From NCBI RefSeq assembly GCF_014207565.1, contig NZ_JACHGJ010000002.1:868001-932000 (forward strand): a stretch of DNA of 64,000 nucleotides, in the 5' to 3' direction. Below are positions 27,123 through 36,069 of the stretch, in pieces. Both the position numbers and the translations under genes were made by a program. Each line of letters begins with the position of its first letter. The first letter of the stretch is position 1. The notes beneath the pieces were generated by a model. It made no database searches and was not told the DNA's origin. It saw nothing but the letters and a program-made list of their open reading frames with translations. The stretch comes from Spirochaeta isovalerica. GTDB taxonomy: Bacteria; Spirochaetota; Spirochaetia; DSM-2461.

Positions 27123-28397
27123 ATGGATACGCTCCGAAAAATGCTGATTATCGATGACGACTCAATTGTAAGGGAAAGTATTTCCGATTTTTTCGAAGAC
27201 AGCGGTTATGACGTCATACAATGCGTCAACGGACAGGAAGGGATTGAAGCCATCCGCCATGAGGAGCCAACCGTCATTCTGTGCGACCTTCATATGCCGG
27301 GAATATCCGGTCTCGAAGTTATCGATGTCGTAAAAAAAGAGAAGCCTGAAACTCCACTCATCGTCGTTTCCGGAAACGGCGTCATTAAAGATGCCATTGA
27401 AGCTGTGTCCCGCGGAGCGTGGAACTACATCATGAAGCCGATTTACGATCTGGCGGAACTCGAATTATCCGTTGAGATGGTAATAGAAAAGGCTGAACTG
27501 ATCCGCAATAACAGACTCTACAAGGAAGGGCTGGAGATAGAAGTCGAAAAGAGGACCCGGGAACTCTTCGAACTGAACAAAGATCTGGAGAAACGGGTCG
27601 CCGAGAGAACCGCCGAGTTGGAAAGGTCCATCAAAGTCATCAAGGAAGCCCAGGCGAAACTGGTCCAATCGGAAAAAATGGCTGCACTGGGAGGCCTTGT
27701 CGCCGGGGTGGCTCATGAAATCAATACTCCTGTGGGCGTCGGCATTACCGCGGCATCCCATATGGAAACGGCGACCAGAGATTTCGAGAAACTCTTTCAG
27801 TCCGAGCAGATGAAGAAATCAGACCTTCAGAATTTTCTAGACACGGCTAAGGAAGCTTCGCGGATACTTCTGACGAATCTTTCCCGCGCAGCCCAGCTGA
27901 TCCAGGGGTTCAAGCAGGTTTCGGTCGATCAGAATACCGGCGGCAAGAGGGTTATCGATTTCGGTGAATATATTGATAAAATCCTGATGAGTCTCCACCC
28001 GAAAATTAAAGTGACCAAACACAAAATCGCAGTTAATTGTCCTGGGAAACTGAATGTCGACACATTTCCGGGCGCTATTTCTCAAATACTGACTAATCTT
28101 ATCGTTAACAGCCTTACTCATGCTTTTGATGAAGATGATGAGGGAAATATCACAATCGATGTTTTTGAAAAAGAGCGGTTGATTGATATTACCTACAGCG
28201 ACGACGGAAAGGGTATCGAACCATCCCATCTCAATCATGTTTTCGATCCATTCTTTACCACAAAAAGGGCCAGCGGCGGAACGGGGCTGGGAATGAATAT
28301 CGTTTACAATCTGGTAACGCAGAAACTGGGCGGCCAGATCACCTGTGAAAGCAAACCGGGGGAAGGGACGAAATTCCATTTTACTATTGAAAAGTGA
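27123..28397 (+). CDS. Receiver-domain histidine kinase (REC-coiled coil-HisKA-HATPase)
   Basis: This 424-residue protein has an N-terminal receiver domain (phospho-Asp in VILCDLHMPG, residue about 56), a coiled coil (about 130-185) and a kinase core with phospho-His in GGLVAGVAHEINTPVGVG, N-box ILTNLIVNSLTHAF, and G-boxes DDGKGIEP and GGTGLGMNIVY. There is no membrane segment, so it is a soluble relay that is itself controlled by phosphorylation. No partner regulator adjoins it. It may act with the preceding Ser/Thr kinase and FHA protein. Confidence 0.9.
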   Translation: MDTLRKMLIIDDDSIVRESISDFFEDSGYDVIQCVNGQEGIEAIRHEEPTVILCDLHMPGISGLEVIDVVKKEKPETPLIVVSGNGVIKDAIEAVSRGAWNYIMKPIYDLAELELSVEMVIEKAELIRNNRLYKEGLEIEVEKRTRELFELNKDLEKRVAERTAELERSIKVIKEAQAKLVQSEKMAALGGLVAGVAHEINTPVGVGITAASHMETATRDFEKLFQSEQMKKSDLQNFLDTAKEASRILLTNLSRAAQLIQGFKQVSVDQNTGGKRVIDFGEYIDKILMSLHPKIKVTKHKIAVNCPGKLNVDTFPGAISQILTNLIVNSLTHAFDEDDEGNITIDVFEKERLIDITYSDDGKGIEPSHLNHVFDPFFTTKRASGGTGLGMNIVYNLVTQKLGGQITCESKPGEGTKFHFTIEK

Positions 28398-28489
28398 GTG
28401 TCTTACTCCGGAGGTTGACGGATCCCCTCCATCAGAACCATCTCAAATCATGCATGGCATAGTCTGATTCTTTGATGGCTTTCCTTGTC

Positions 28490-29329
28490 TCAGATAAGTT
28501 CCAGCAGTTTGTCTCCCCGGGACGGTCCGCTTTGTGTGTCCCATTTCCAGACTTCATCGTCCCGAAGAATTTTCCCGACTTTTTTTATCAGGAGCAGAGA
28601 ATTGCATACCATTACCTCATCAGCGCTTTGCAGTGTTTCGAGATCGATCCCCTTTTCGAGCCCCGCGATTCGCCAGTCCGATTTTGAAGCGGCTTCAAGA
28701 ATTCTATTCTGCATGATTCCCTTCAGATAATTCTGATTTTTACCTGCATAGAAAAGCGTGTCTCCCTTAATAAGCAGAATATTGGTATAAGACCCTTCCA
28801 GAATATTTCCGTATCGATTCAGAAAAAGGACTTCGTCGCTCTTGTCCTTTTGCCGGTAATGATCTCTCCAATGGAGGTTGAAGTTGTAATTCAGTGATTT
28901 GTACCGGTTTAATACCGTATCGCGAACTTCGTCATGGACCGAAAGCACAAAGTCGTTCACGGGGCGGGTGTAGGGGGCTGCCGAGACAACCGTATCCCAT
29001 CGGGCGGGGTCACTGACCGGGGCGTAAAGAATTTTAACCCGTGAGCAGTGCTCCGTCAGATTTTGGCTCTCCAGGTATCTGAGAATCTTTTCTTCTGTAA
29101 TCTCACTGAAATCCACCTTTACGGAAAAGTCCCTGCAAGTGTTTTTCATCCGATCGAGGTGTCTGTCGAAAAGATGAAGTTTTCCTCCGTCATAAAGAAC
29201 CGTTTCGAAAAAGCCCAACCCGTAATTAAAAAAAGGGGAAAGGGCATTGGAAACAATGGCGGGATCGCTCAGCTCTCCCCTGTACAGTACCGCTCTTCTT
29301 CTATCTCTTCCATGTTCACTGCTTTCCAT
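28490..29329 (-). CDS. pabC: Aminodeoxychorismate lyase-like class IV aminotransferase
   Basis: This 279-residue fold-type IV PLP enzyme begins FFNYGLGFFETVLYDGGKLHLFDRHLDRM and has the late EGSYTNILLIKGD motif of the branched-chain aminotransferase/ADC-lyase family. Following pabA and pabB it most likely releases 4-aminobenzoate and pyruvate from aminodeoxychorismate for folate. The ATG at 29329 has AAAGGAA nearby and overlaps the end of pabB by 61 bases, an unusually long same-strand overlap. Confidence 0.85.
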   Translation of the reverse strand: MESSEHGRDRRRAVLYRGELSDPAIVSNALSPFFNYGLGFFETVLYDGGKLHLFDRHLDRMKNTCRDFSVKVDFSEITEEKILRYLESQNLTEHCSRVKILYAPVSDPARWDTVVSAAPYTRPVNDFVLSVHDEVRDTVLNRYKSLNYNFNLHWRDHYRQKDKSDEVLFLNRYGNILEGSYTNILLIKGDTLFYAGKNQNYLKGIMQNRILEAASKSDWRIAGLEKGIDLETLQSADEVMVCNSLLLIKKVGKILRDDEVWKWDTQSGPSRGDKLLELI

Positions 29330-30648
29330 ATATGCGTTCCTTTGTGTATGGTCTCTTCATACTCTTCCCCGGGATCGGAGAGTAGCGTTATCCCTCCGCC
29401 TACATTGAACATTATACGGGATTCCGAGCGGAACAGGGAACGGATCATAATATTGAAAACCGCATCGCCCTTAAACCCGATACGGCCGAAGCTGCCTGTA
29501 TAAATCCCCCGCGGGACTGGCTCAAGCTCATCGATTATCTGGCAGGCCCGTATTTTCGGACAACCTGTAATTGAGCCTCCGGGAAAGGTTTTCTTCAGGA
29601 TTTCACCGATTCCCGTTTCCGGAAGGATTTCACCGATTACATCGGCATACAGGTGGAATACGTTGTCGAGAGTCATCAGCAGGGGAAATTCCGGAACGTC
29701 GACGGTTCCCGGCCTGCAGACCTTCGATAAATCATTTCGGAGCAGATCGACAATCATGGCCAGTTCCGCCCTGTTTTTTTCCGACTGGAGCAAATCGTCT
29801 CTGTTTCGCACATCTTCTTCCGGGGTACGCCCTCTGGCAATTGTCCCTTTGATAGGCGAGGCTGATATTTTCCCGTCTCCGGTTCTGAAGAACAGCTCCG
29901 GACTGGTGCTGATGACATGACCTCCGGGTATCGATGCGAATACGCCGTATGTGATTCTGTTGGACCTGTACAGTTCCATTGCCGTCTCAAGCGCGCTCTG
30001 CTCTGATTCTCCGGAGATGGTCCGGGTGATATTGGCCTGGTAAATATCTCCCTGTCTGATATATTCTATTGTCTTTTTTACGGCGTTTTCAAAATCTGTT
30101 TTATCGAGTGAGGTGCCTTTATAATGGGTCAGCTCCTTCGCTGGAGCCTCTTCGGGACCGGGGTGCTCTATCTTATACTTGAGCAATTCAGGGATCTTTT
30201 CCAAGGGAAGCGAATCATGGACAAATGGGAAGGTAAGAGAGATGATCTTTCCTTTCTCTCTGCTTCGGTCTGTGAGAATATAGTGTTCAAAGATGGCAAA
30301 GTAGAAATCGCCGAAGATGCCCTGGCTTCTTTTCCCGTAGAGCCCCGGTTCCTCAAGTCTGTCCTTGAAATCATAGGATATGTATCCGAGGAGCGCCGCT
30401 TCGTCAGGCAGGTCCGAATAGTATTCGACAAGTCGGTCCAGTTCTTTCATCGGGTCGGAAATCGCTTTGCAGGAACGGCCCTGCCGAAGTTCCCCTTCAG
30501 TCAGAATGATAAGGGGATTGATTCCTGTATACTCCCGGTCATCACCGCAGTTGGAGGAAAAAAGAGAAATTCCCCTGTAGGTATCCGTTATATGGAAAAG
30601 CGCTTCAATGGAGGGGCGGCCGATAAGGGTTTCTCTGTATTCAGCCAT
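29269..30648 (-). CDS. pabB: Aminodeoxychorismate synthase component I
   Basis: This 459-residue chorismate-utilising enzyme aminates chorismate to 4-amino-4-deoxychorismate using ammonia from PabA. Core motifs are IRQGDIYQANITR, ASPIKGTIARGRTPEED, RAELAMIVDLLRNDLSKVC and the late PGGSITGCPKIRA. PIKGT carries the lysine typical of PabB; anthranilate synthases usually read PIAGT. With pabA upstream and a class IV lyase downstream, folate rather than tryptophan synthesis is the better call. It overlaps pabA by eight bases (ATGGCTGA), so translation is probably coupled. Confidence 0.92.
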   Translation of the reverse strand: MAEYRETLIGRPSIEALFHITDTYRGISLFSSNCGDDREYTGINPLIILTEGELRQGRSCKAISDPMKELDRLVEYYSDLPDEAALLGYISYDFKDRLEEPGLYGKRSQGIFGDFYFAIFEHYILTDRSREKGKIISLTFPFVHDSLPLEKIPELLKYKIEHPGPEEAPAKELTHYKGTSLDKTDFENAVKKTIEYIRQGDIYQANITRTISGESEQSALETAMELYRSNRITYGVFASIPGGHVISTSPELFFRTGDGKISASPIKGTIARGRTPEEDVRNRDDLLQSEKNRAELAMIVDLLRNDLSKVCRPGTVDVPEFPLLMTLDNVFHLYADVIGEILPETGIGEILKKTFPGGSITGCPKIRACQIIDELEPVPRGIYTGSFGRIGFKGDAVFNIMIRSLFRSESRIMFNVGGGITLLSDPGEEYEETIHKGTHIWKAVNMEEIEEERYCTGES

Positions 30649-31243
30649 CGATATAATCTCTGAAAAAATTTTCCATCATGGATTCGGCTTTTTCCGTCAG
30701 AAAGCTTTCGGGATGAAACTGAACGGCGGTAAAAGGGAGACTGTTATGTTTAAGAGCCATTATCATATCTCCTTCGCTCTGTACAGCAGTAACTATCAAA
30801 TCTGTTTTCTCTTCGATTTCCCTGACCGTGGCGTCTATGGCCAGCGAATTGTAACGCATGGCTTTGAGCGTCCTGCCCAGACCTTTGAAAATATCGGTAT
30901 TTTTCACAGACATTTCCACAGTCCTTCCGTGTCTCGCATCGTCAGCGGGAGAGACTGCAAGGCCGTAGAACCAGGCGAGAAACTGCATCCCCAGGCAGAC
31001 TCCCAGAACCGGCAGTTTGCGGGGGAGGACGACCTTCTCGAAAAACTCTTTGAGAATCCCTGTTTCAGAAGGGCTTTTCGGGCCCGGGGAAATGACGAAT
31101 CCGTCCCACTGCCGATCGAAAACTGATCTGTCGTTGTTTCTGTGAACGGAAAAGCTGTATTCCGGACGGACTTTCAAAAGCAGGTGCCTCAGGTTTTCGG
31201 TAAAGGAGTCGTAGTTGTCCATTATTAAAATCGATTTTGACAT
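30641..31243 (-). CDS. pabA: Aminodeoxychorismate synthase component II (glutamine amidotransferase)
   Basis: This 200-residue class I glutamine amidotransferase begins ILIMDNYDSFTENLRHLL and shows FVISPGPKSPSETG, the nucleophile in LGVCLGMQFLA and the catalytic His-Glu in VQFHPESFLTE. It supplies ammonia to PabB. TrpG proteins look the same, and dual use is possible; the operon partners point to PabA. The ATG at 31243 lacks a Shine-Dalgarno sequence and has a promoter positioned for a leaderless transcript. Confidence 0.9.
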   Translation of the reverse strand: MSKSILIMDNYDSFTENLRHLLLKVRPEYSFSVHRNNDRSVFDRQWDGFVISPGPKSPSETGILKEFFEKVVLPRKLPVLGVCLGMQFLAWFYGLAVSPADDARHGRTVEMSVKNTDIFKGLGRTLKAMRYNSLAIDATVREIEEKTDLIVTAVQSEGDMIMALKHNSLPFTAVQFHPESFLTEKAESMMENFFRDYIDG

Positions 31244-31249
31244 AAGGTG

Positions 31250-31278
31250 AATATAGCAGAAGGGGAGGCTTTTGGAAA
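31250..31278 (-). promoter_or_regulatory. pabA promoter, predicted leaderless transcript
   Basis: On the minus strand, TTTCCA (31278-31273), a 17-base spacer and TATATT (31255-31250) put the start of transcription on the first base of the pabA ATG (31243). Confidence 0.5.
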
Positions 31279-31448
31279 AGTAAAAGAATCTGCTTCAGGG
31301 GCTTGCAAAGGGGATTTTCCTGTCTTAAAATCAAATTGTCTGATAATCTTAACAAAAAACATTTCACAGCAGGAAAAGATCATGATAGAATGGCTTAATG
31401 CTCGACGGAACTGTCAGTTTATGAGCAATTTTTCCAGGAGACGATAGA

Positions 31449-32621
31449 ATGAAATTCGATTATATCTGTAGCGAATGCGGCCGGGTCTACGATATAAAAG
31501 CGGACCTAATGGTTTGCCCTGTCTGCGCGGAGAAGCAGGAGGCCGATCAGCCTCTGGCCGGCGTTCTCGAAGTCAGGCTGACCGGAAAAGCCGACAGTTC
31601 ATTTGACTTGTTCGAGCTGCTGCCTGTGGAGAAGGAGTATTTTCCTCCCTCTCCTGTAGGTAACACACCTCTCTGGGAACCGGAAAATCTGAGAAATCGC
31701 ACCGGTTTTCCCAATCTGTTTATCAAAGATGACGGAGCGAATCCCACAAGCTCTTTTAAAGACAGGGCTTCATGGCTTGTTTCCGCCTTTGCGAAAAAGA
31801 ACGGCATCGACAACATCGTTCTGGCTTCGACAGGTAATGCCGGGTCTTCCATGGCCGGTATAGGAGCTGCGGCCGGACAGCGTATAACCATTTTTCTGCC
31901 GGAAACAGCACCGCCTGCCAAAATTATCCAGGCCCTTCAGTACGGAGCGGACGTTTATAAAGTGGCAGGTAATTACGACCTGGCTTATGATTTTTCCATG
32001 GCCTATTCCAGAAAAGCCGGCGGCATGAACCGCAACACAGCCTACAATCCCATGACAATAGAAGGGAAGAAGACCGTATCCCTTGAGTTATTCAAACAGA
32101 TGGGAAAGGCTCCTGATTATCTTTTCGTTTCAGTGGGAGACGGATGTATCATCGGGGGAATATACAAAGGTTTCGAGGATTTGAAAAAGCTCGGAATCAT
32201 TGACAGAATTCCTGTGATCTTCGGCGTTCAGGCCGAAGGTAGCGATGCGCTGTACCGGGCCGACAGGGACGGTCGGTTTACCAATCTTCCCACAGCGACC
32301 GTAGCCGATTCGATATGCGTTGATGTACCCAGAAACGGTGTTTACGCATTGAACAAGGTCCGGAGCAACAAAGGCCGGTTTATCCGGGTCAGCGACAATC
32401 AGATCATAGCTGCGCAGGCGGATTTATCAGCGTCAGCGGGTCTTTTTACCGAACCGGCGGGAGCAACGGCCTGGGCGGGATTCCTGCAGGTCGCGGGAGA
32501 ACTGGATAAGGATGCATCGGTTGTCATTCTGGCAACGGGCAACGGTCTGAAAGATACGGCAACGGCACTGAAAGGCATAAGAATGCCCGAACATTCCATC
32601 AGTTCAATAGATGAGATCTAG
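31449..32621 (+). CDS. thrC: Threonine synthase
   Basis: ThrC converts O-phosphohomoserine to threonine. The 390-residue protein has an N-terminal zinc ribbon (CSECGRVY and CPVCAEK), the PLP lysine in NPTSSFKDRASW, the phosphate-binding STGNAGSSMAG and a late glycine-rich SVGDGCIIGG. This is the shorter, Zn-ribbon class of threonine synthase. AGGAGA lies seven bases before the ATG. A tandem hairpin repeat begins at its stop codon and separates it from the next PLP enzyme. Confidence 0.92.
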   Translation: MKFDYICSECGRVYDIKADLMVCPVCAEKQEADQPLAGVLEVRLTGKADSSFDLFELLPVEKEYFPPSPVGNTPLWEPENLRNRTGFPNLFIKDDGANPTSSFKDRASWLVSAFAKKNGIDNIVLASTGNAGSSMAGIGAAAGQRITIFLPETAPPAKIIQALQYGADVYKVAGNYDLAYDFSMAYSRKAGGMNRNTAYNPMTIEGKKTVSLELFKQMGKAPDYLFVSVGDGCIIGGIYKGFEDLKKLGIIDRIPVIFGVQAEGSDALYRADRDGRFTNLPTATVADSICVDVPRNGVYALNKVRSNKGRFIRVSDNQIIAAQADLSASAGLFTEPAGATAWAGFLQVAGELDKDASVVILATGNGLKDTATALKGIRMPEHSISSIDEI

Positions 32622-32720
32622 ATAAAACGGGGGATGCGTAGCATCAGGACCCGTTCTTATTCGAAAATATAGATAGAGCGGGGGATGCAGCAGCATCGTG
32701 ACCGATCTAATTCGACAATA
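32619..32720 (+). repeat. Tandem 51-nt hairpin repeat
   Basis: Two adjoining copies (32619-32669 and 32670-32720), each beginning TAGATA and ending TTCGA(A/C)AATA, about 80% identical. Each holds the core GGGGGATGC-loop-GCATC. In copy 1 the stem extends as AACGGG/CCCGTT; in copy 2 as CGG/CCG plus TAGAT/ATCTA. The outer arms differ but both keep pairing, which suggests the RNA structure is what is conserved. The first copy contains the thrC stop codon. Confidence 0.75.
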
Positions 32721-32740
32721 ATGCAAGGAGAAAAGAAAAG

Positions 32741-34204
32741 ATGATAGATTTGACAATTGATCAGAAAACACTGGATTCCAATATTAAGTACTTCCGAGAG
32801 CAGGGAATCGTTCTTCCCACCTATGAGATGATGAAGAATCCCGAAACAGTACCTCAGAAAATCAAAGACAAGCTGAAAAATATCGGCCTCTGGGATGTGG
32901 ACCACGCCAACCTTTTCAGGATCACCTGGAAAAACGAACCGAAGAAAAGCGGAGGACTTTACGGTGGCGTCAACCACTATGTTCTTCCTCCGGAACTCAC
33001 TGGCATCAAAGCCAACATAATTGTGATCTCCGGAAAATACATGCCTACAGGAGCTCATAAGGTAGGAGCTACCTACGGTTGTCTTTCTCCCCAGCTGATT
33101 ACGGGTCAGTTCGATCCCACAAAAACAAAAGCCGTCTGGCCTTCCACCGGGAACTACTGCCGGGGCGGTGCCTATATCTCGGCTCTCATGTCCTGCGATT
33201 CCATCGCCATTCTCCCCGAGGAGATGTCTGAAGAGAGATTCAACTGGCTGAAAAAAGTAGCCGGAGAAGTCATAGCCACTCCCGGATGCGAGTCCAACGT
33301 AAAGGAAATCTTTGATAAATGCCATGAACTGAGAAACTCCGGAGAAGATCTGAAAATCTTCAACCAGTTCGACGAGCTGGGCAACCCTCTGTGGCACTAC
33401 AACGTGACCGGTGCGGCTGTCGATGAGCTGCTTCAGAAATATGTGACCGGCAGCAAGAGATTCGCCGGATACATCAGCTCTTCAGGTTCGGGCGGAACAA
33501 TGGCGGCGGGATATTACCTGAAGCGGAAATACCCCAAATCCAAAATCGCTGCTGCGGAAGCTCTCCAGTGCCCCACACTGCTCAATAACGGTTTCGGCGG
33601 CCACAGAATCGAAGGAATCGGCGACAAGCACGTTCCCTGGGTTCACGACTGCAAGGATACGGACTTCGTAATCGCCGTTGACGATGAGAAAGCCATGAGA
33701 CTTATCCGTCTCTTCAATGAGCCTGTGGGAAGAAAATCTCTTAAAGATCAGGGTGTTAATCCCGAACTTGTTGAAGCTCTTGATTTCCTGGGAATCTCCG
33801 GCGTAGCCAATGTTCTGGCAGCAATCAAGTTCGCCAAATACAACGAACTGACTAACGATGACTATGTTGTGACAATTGCGACAGACTCCATGGAACTCTA
33901 CGGTTCCAGAATCAAGGAGCTGGAAAAAGAGAGAGGCGTTTACTCCGAAGGCGATGCCCAGAGAGATATCGAACTCCTCCACGGCATGACTTACGATAAC
34001 ACGAAAGAGCTTTCCTACTACGACAGAAAGACCATCCACAATCTGAAATATTACACCTGGATAGAACAGCAGGGATCTGAACTCACAGAGCTCAACGCTC
34101 AGTGGTACGATCATGATAACTACTGGTATAAGACTTTTGAACAGGTAGATAGGATCGATGAACTGATCAATGACTTCAACGATAAAACCGGTTTACTGAA
34201 ATAG
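32741..34204 (+). CDS. PLP-dependent enzyme of the cysteine-synthase/tryptophan-synthase-beta fold
   Basis: This 487-residue fold-type II PLP enzyme has the PLP lysine in PTGAHKVGATYG, a substrate loop VWPSTGNYCRGGAYI, a glycine-rich phosphate site SSSGSGGTMAAG, and DGxP-like C-terminal segments. It is longer than cysteine synthase (about 310) because of an N-terminal 70-residue and a C-terminal 90-residue addition. I recognise it as a conserved cysteine-synthase-like family present in spirochaetes and clostridia, but its substrate is not something I can name. AAGGAG precedes the ATG. A strong terminator follows. Confidence 0.82.
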   Translation: MIDLTIDQKTLDSNIKYFREQGIVLPTYEMMKNPETVPQKIKDKLKNIGLWDVDHANLFRITWKNEPKKSGGLYGGVNHYVLPPELTGIKANIIVISGKYMPTGAHKVGATYGCLSPQLITGQFDPTKTKAVWPSTGNYCRGGAYISALMSCDSIAILPEEMSEERFNWLKKVAGEVIATPGCESNVKEIFDKCHELRNSGEDLKIFNQFDELGNPLWHYNVTGAAVDELLQKYVTGSKRFAGYISSSGSGGTMAAGYYLKRKYPKSKIAAAEALQCPTLLNNGFGGHRIEGIGDKHVPWVHDCKDTDFVIAVDDEKAMRLIRLFNEPVGRKSLKDQGVNPELVEALDFLGISGVANVLAAIKFAKYNELTNDDYVVTIATDSMELYGSRIKELEKERGVYSEGDAQRDIELLHGMTYDNTKELSYYDRKTIHNLKYYTWIEQQGSELTELNAQWYDHDNYWYKTFEQVDRIDELINDFNDKTGLLK

Positions 34205-34225
34205 AATTTATATTCCTCTTCTTTT

Positions 34226-34256
34226 CCGCCCCGGTTTGCGCCGGGGCTTTCTTTTT
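34226..34256 (+). terminator. Rho-independent terminator
   Basis: GCCCCGG (34228-34234) and CCGGGGC (34241-34247) form a perfect stem with a six-base loop, followed by TTTCTTTTT. It ends the PLP-enzyme transcript. Confidence 0.88.
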
Positions 34257-34339
34257 GTCGGGGAAACCATTTGCAGAAAAGTGCTGACTGAAGTAAGGTA
34301 TTAGTACTTGAAAAACAACTCATACCTGAGGAGATCAAT

Positions 34340-35578
34340 TTGAAACGAGTCGTAATAACAGGGATGGGGACCGTCAATCCTCTGGCCCATAATGTCAATG
34401 AAACCTGGGACAAAGTATTAAAAGGGGAGAGCGGTATTGCCCGAATCAAACGTTTTGACCCATCGCGATGCACCTCTCAGGTCGCCGGGGAAGTAAAAGA
34501 CTTCAGCAGGGAGAACCTGTACATAAATCCCAAGAAAGGGAACCGTCTCGATGATTTTGTCGCCTATGCGGCCCATGCATTAAAAGAAGCCAAAACCCAG
34601 TCCGGTTTTTCCGTCGAAGAGAATCCCTGGAGAGTGGGAATTACCCTGGGAAGCGGCCTCGGCGGTATCGACGCGGCTGTAACAAATGTCACGGGCCTTA
34701 ACGAAAAAGGCATCAGCGGAATCAGTCCTATGTATATACCCCAGACTATCGGAAACATCGCCGCGGGATTTCTCAGTATGGAGTACGGATTCAAAGGCCC
34801 CAATATGAGCATGCAGACCGCTTGCGCCACTGCCAATCACTCGATAGCTACGGCGCTGATGATCATACAGTCGGGACAGGCCGATGTTATGGTGGCCGGA
34901 GGAACGGAGAGCGGGGTCAATGAGCTGATCGTGGGAGCTTTCGGACGAATGCGGGCTCTTTCCACGAGTTACAACGATACGCCGGAAAAAGCATCCAGAC
35001 CTTATGATAAAGGACGCGACGGATTCGTAATCGCCGAAGGCGCTGCGGTTCTGATTCTCGAAGAGTATGAACACGCGAAGGCGAGAGGCGCTGAGATTCT
35101 CTGCGAACTCTTCTCCGTGGGGATGTCGGGAGACGCCTATGACCTCGTTATGCCCGATCCCGAAGGAAACGGAGCCTATCAGGCTATGAAATCCGCCTGC
35201 GAGATGGCGAAGATCGATCCATCGGAGCTGAATTATATCAATGCCCATGGAACATCGACTCCTCTCGGTGATATCGGTGAGTCCAAGGGAATCTACAAAC
35301 TGGTCGGCGATGATCAGAGCCGTCTTTCCGTAGGATCGACCAAATCAATGCACGGTCATCTTCTCGGAGCGACAGCCGGGCTGGAAGCCATATTTGCTGT
35401 AAAATCGGTGATGGATAATAAAATCCCCGCCAACATCAATATCGAGAATCTTGATCCCGATGTGGCTGTATCCTGCATCAACAGGGAAGTTGTTGAAAGA
35501 GAGGTCAATTACGCTCTGTCCAATTCCTTCGGTTTCGGCGGACATAACTCCAGTCTTATTGTTGGAAAAGTGAGATGA
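34340..35578 (+). CDS. fabF: 3-oxoacyl-[acyl-carrier-protein] synthase II
   Basis: This 412-residue condensing enzyme elongates acyl-ACP in fatty acid synthesis. The Cys-His-His triad is visible in MQTACATANHSIATAL, INAHGTSTPLGD and STKSMHGHLLGAT, with the C-terminal NSFGFGGHNSSLIV. It starts with TTG (34340) after GAGGAG. It is a lone gene here, without other fab genes or acyl carrier protein, which is common for extra FabF copies. Confidence 0.92.
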   Translation: MKRVVITGMGTVNPLAHNVNETWDKVLKGESGIARIKRFDPSRCTSQVAGEVKDFSRENLYINPKKGNRLDDFVAYAAHALKEAKTQSGFSVEENPWRVGITLGSGLGGIDAAVTNVTGLNEKGISGISPMYIPQTIGNIAAGFLSMEYGFKGPNMSMQTACATANHSIATALMIIQSGQADVMVAGGTESGVNELIVGAFGRMRALSTSYNDTPEKASRPYDKGRDGFVIAEGAAVLILEEYEHAKARGAEILCELFSVGMSGDAYDLVMPDPEGNGAYQAMKSACEMAKIDPSELNYINAHGTSTPLGDIGESKGIYKLVGDDQSRLSVGSTKSMHGHLLGATAGLEAIFAVKSVMDNKIPANINIENLDPDVAVSCINREVVEREVNYALSNSFGFGGHNSSLIVGKVR

Positions 35579-35592
35579 GAAAATAAGTTTCC

Positions 35593-36069
35593 TCAACTGC
35601 TGAAGAGTTTGCGTAGAAGGGCAATTAAACTAATCGCAATGATAACAAGGGGCCAGAATCCGATTCTGAGCCCTTTGTTTTCCATAAAGGCGTAGAGGGC
35701 TGCAAGGGCCACCATTGATATGACCTGAAGAATTATCAAAGGAAGGATCAGCTTGATTTCCGCCTCTTTGTCTACACATCCTTTACTATCCATGTATAGA
35801 CCGTCTATTTCCCAGGCTGTCAGAATCAAGAGGAAAAGCAGGATCTGTCCGTAGGTATTTCCTCCGAATAGATAGCCAAGAAGAACTCCTCCGGTAAAAA
35901 TCGGAAGAATCGCGAAATGGATGGCTGATTTCAACCGGGGAGAAAAAAGCCAGGCTGATGCCAGGGCTCCGGCAATAACAGGAAGCGCCGTCGAGGGAGT
36001 CTTAAGCAGCGAAAGCGATAGCAGCAATCCGCTGATTCCAATATAGGCATATCTGGCCAATCTTATCAT
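35593..36069 (-). CDS. Hypothetical multi-helix membrane protein
   Basis: This 158-residue protein is mostly hydrophobic, with about five membrane helices and no motif I recognise. It is the last gene of the DUF4129-MoxR-DUF58 operon; its ATG overlaps the DUF58 stop by four bases, with GGGGAAA upstream. A role in the same envelope-associated system is inferred from position. Confidence 0.75.
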   Translation of the reverse strand: MIRLARYAYIGISGLLLSLSLLKTPSTALPVIAGALASAWLFSPRLKSAIHFAILPIFTGGVLLGYLFGGNTYGQILLFLLILTAWEIDGLYMDSKGCVDKEAEIKLILPLIILQVISMVALAALYAFMENKGLRIGFWPLVIIAISLIALLRKLFSS

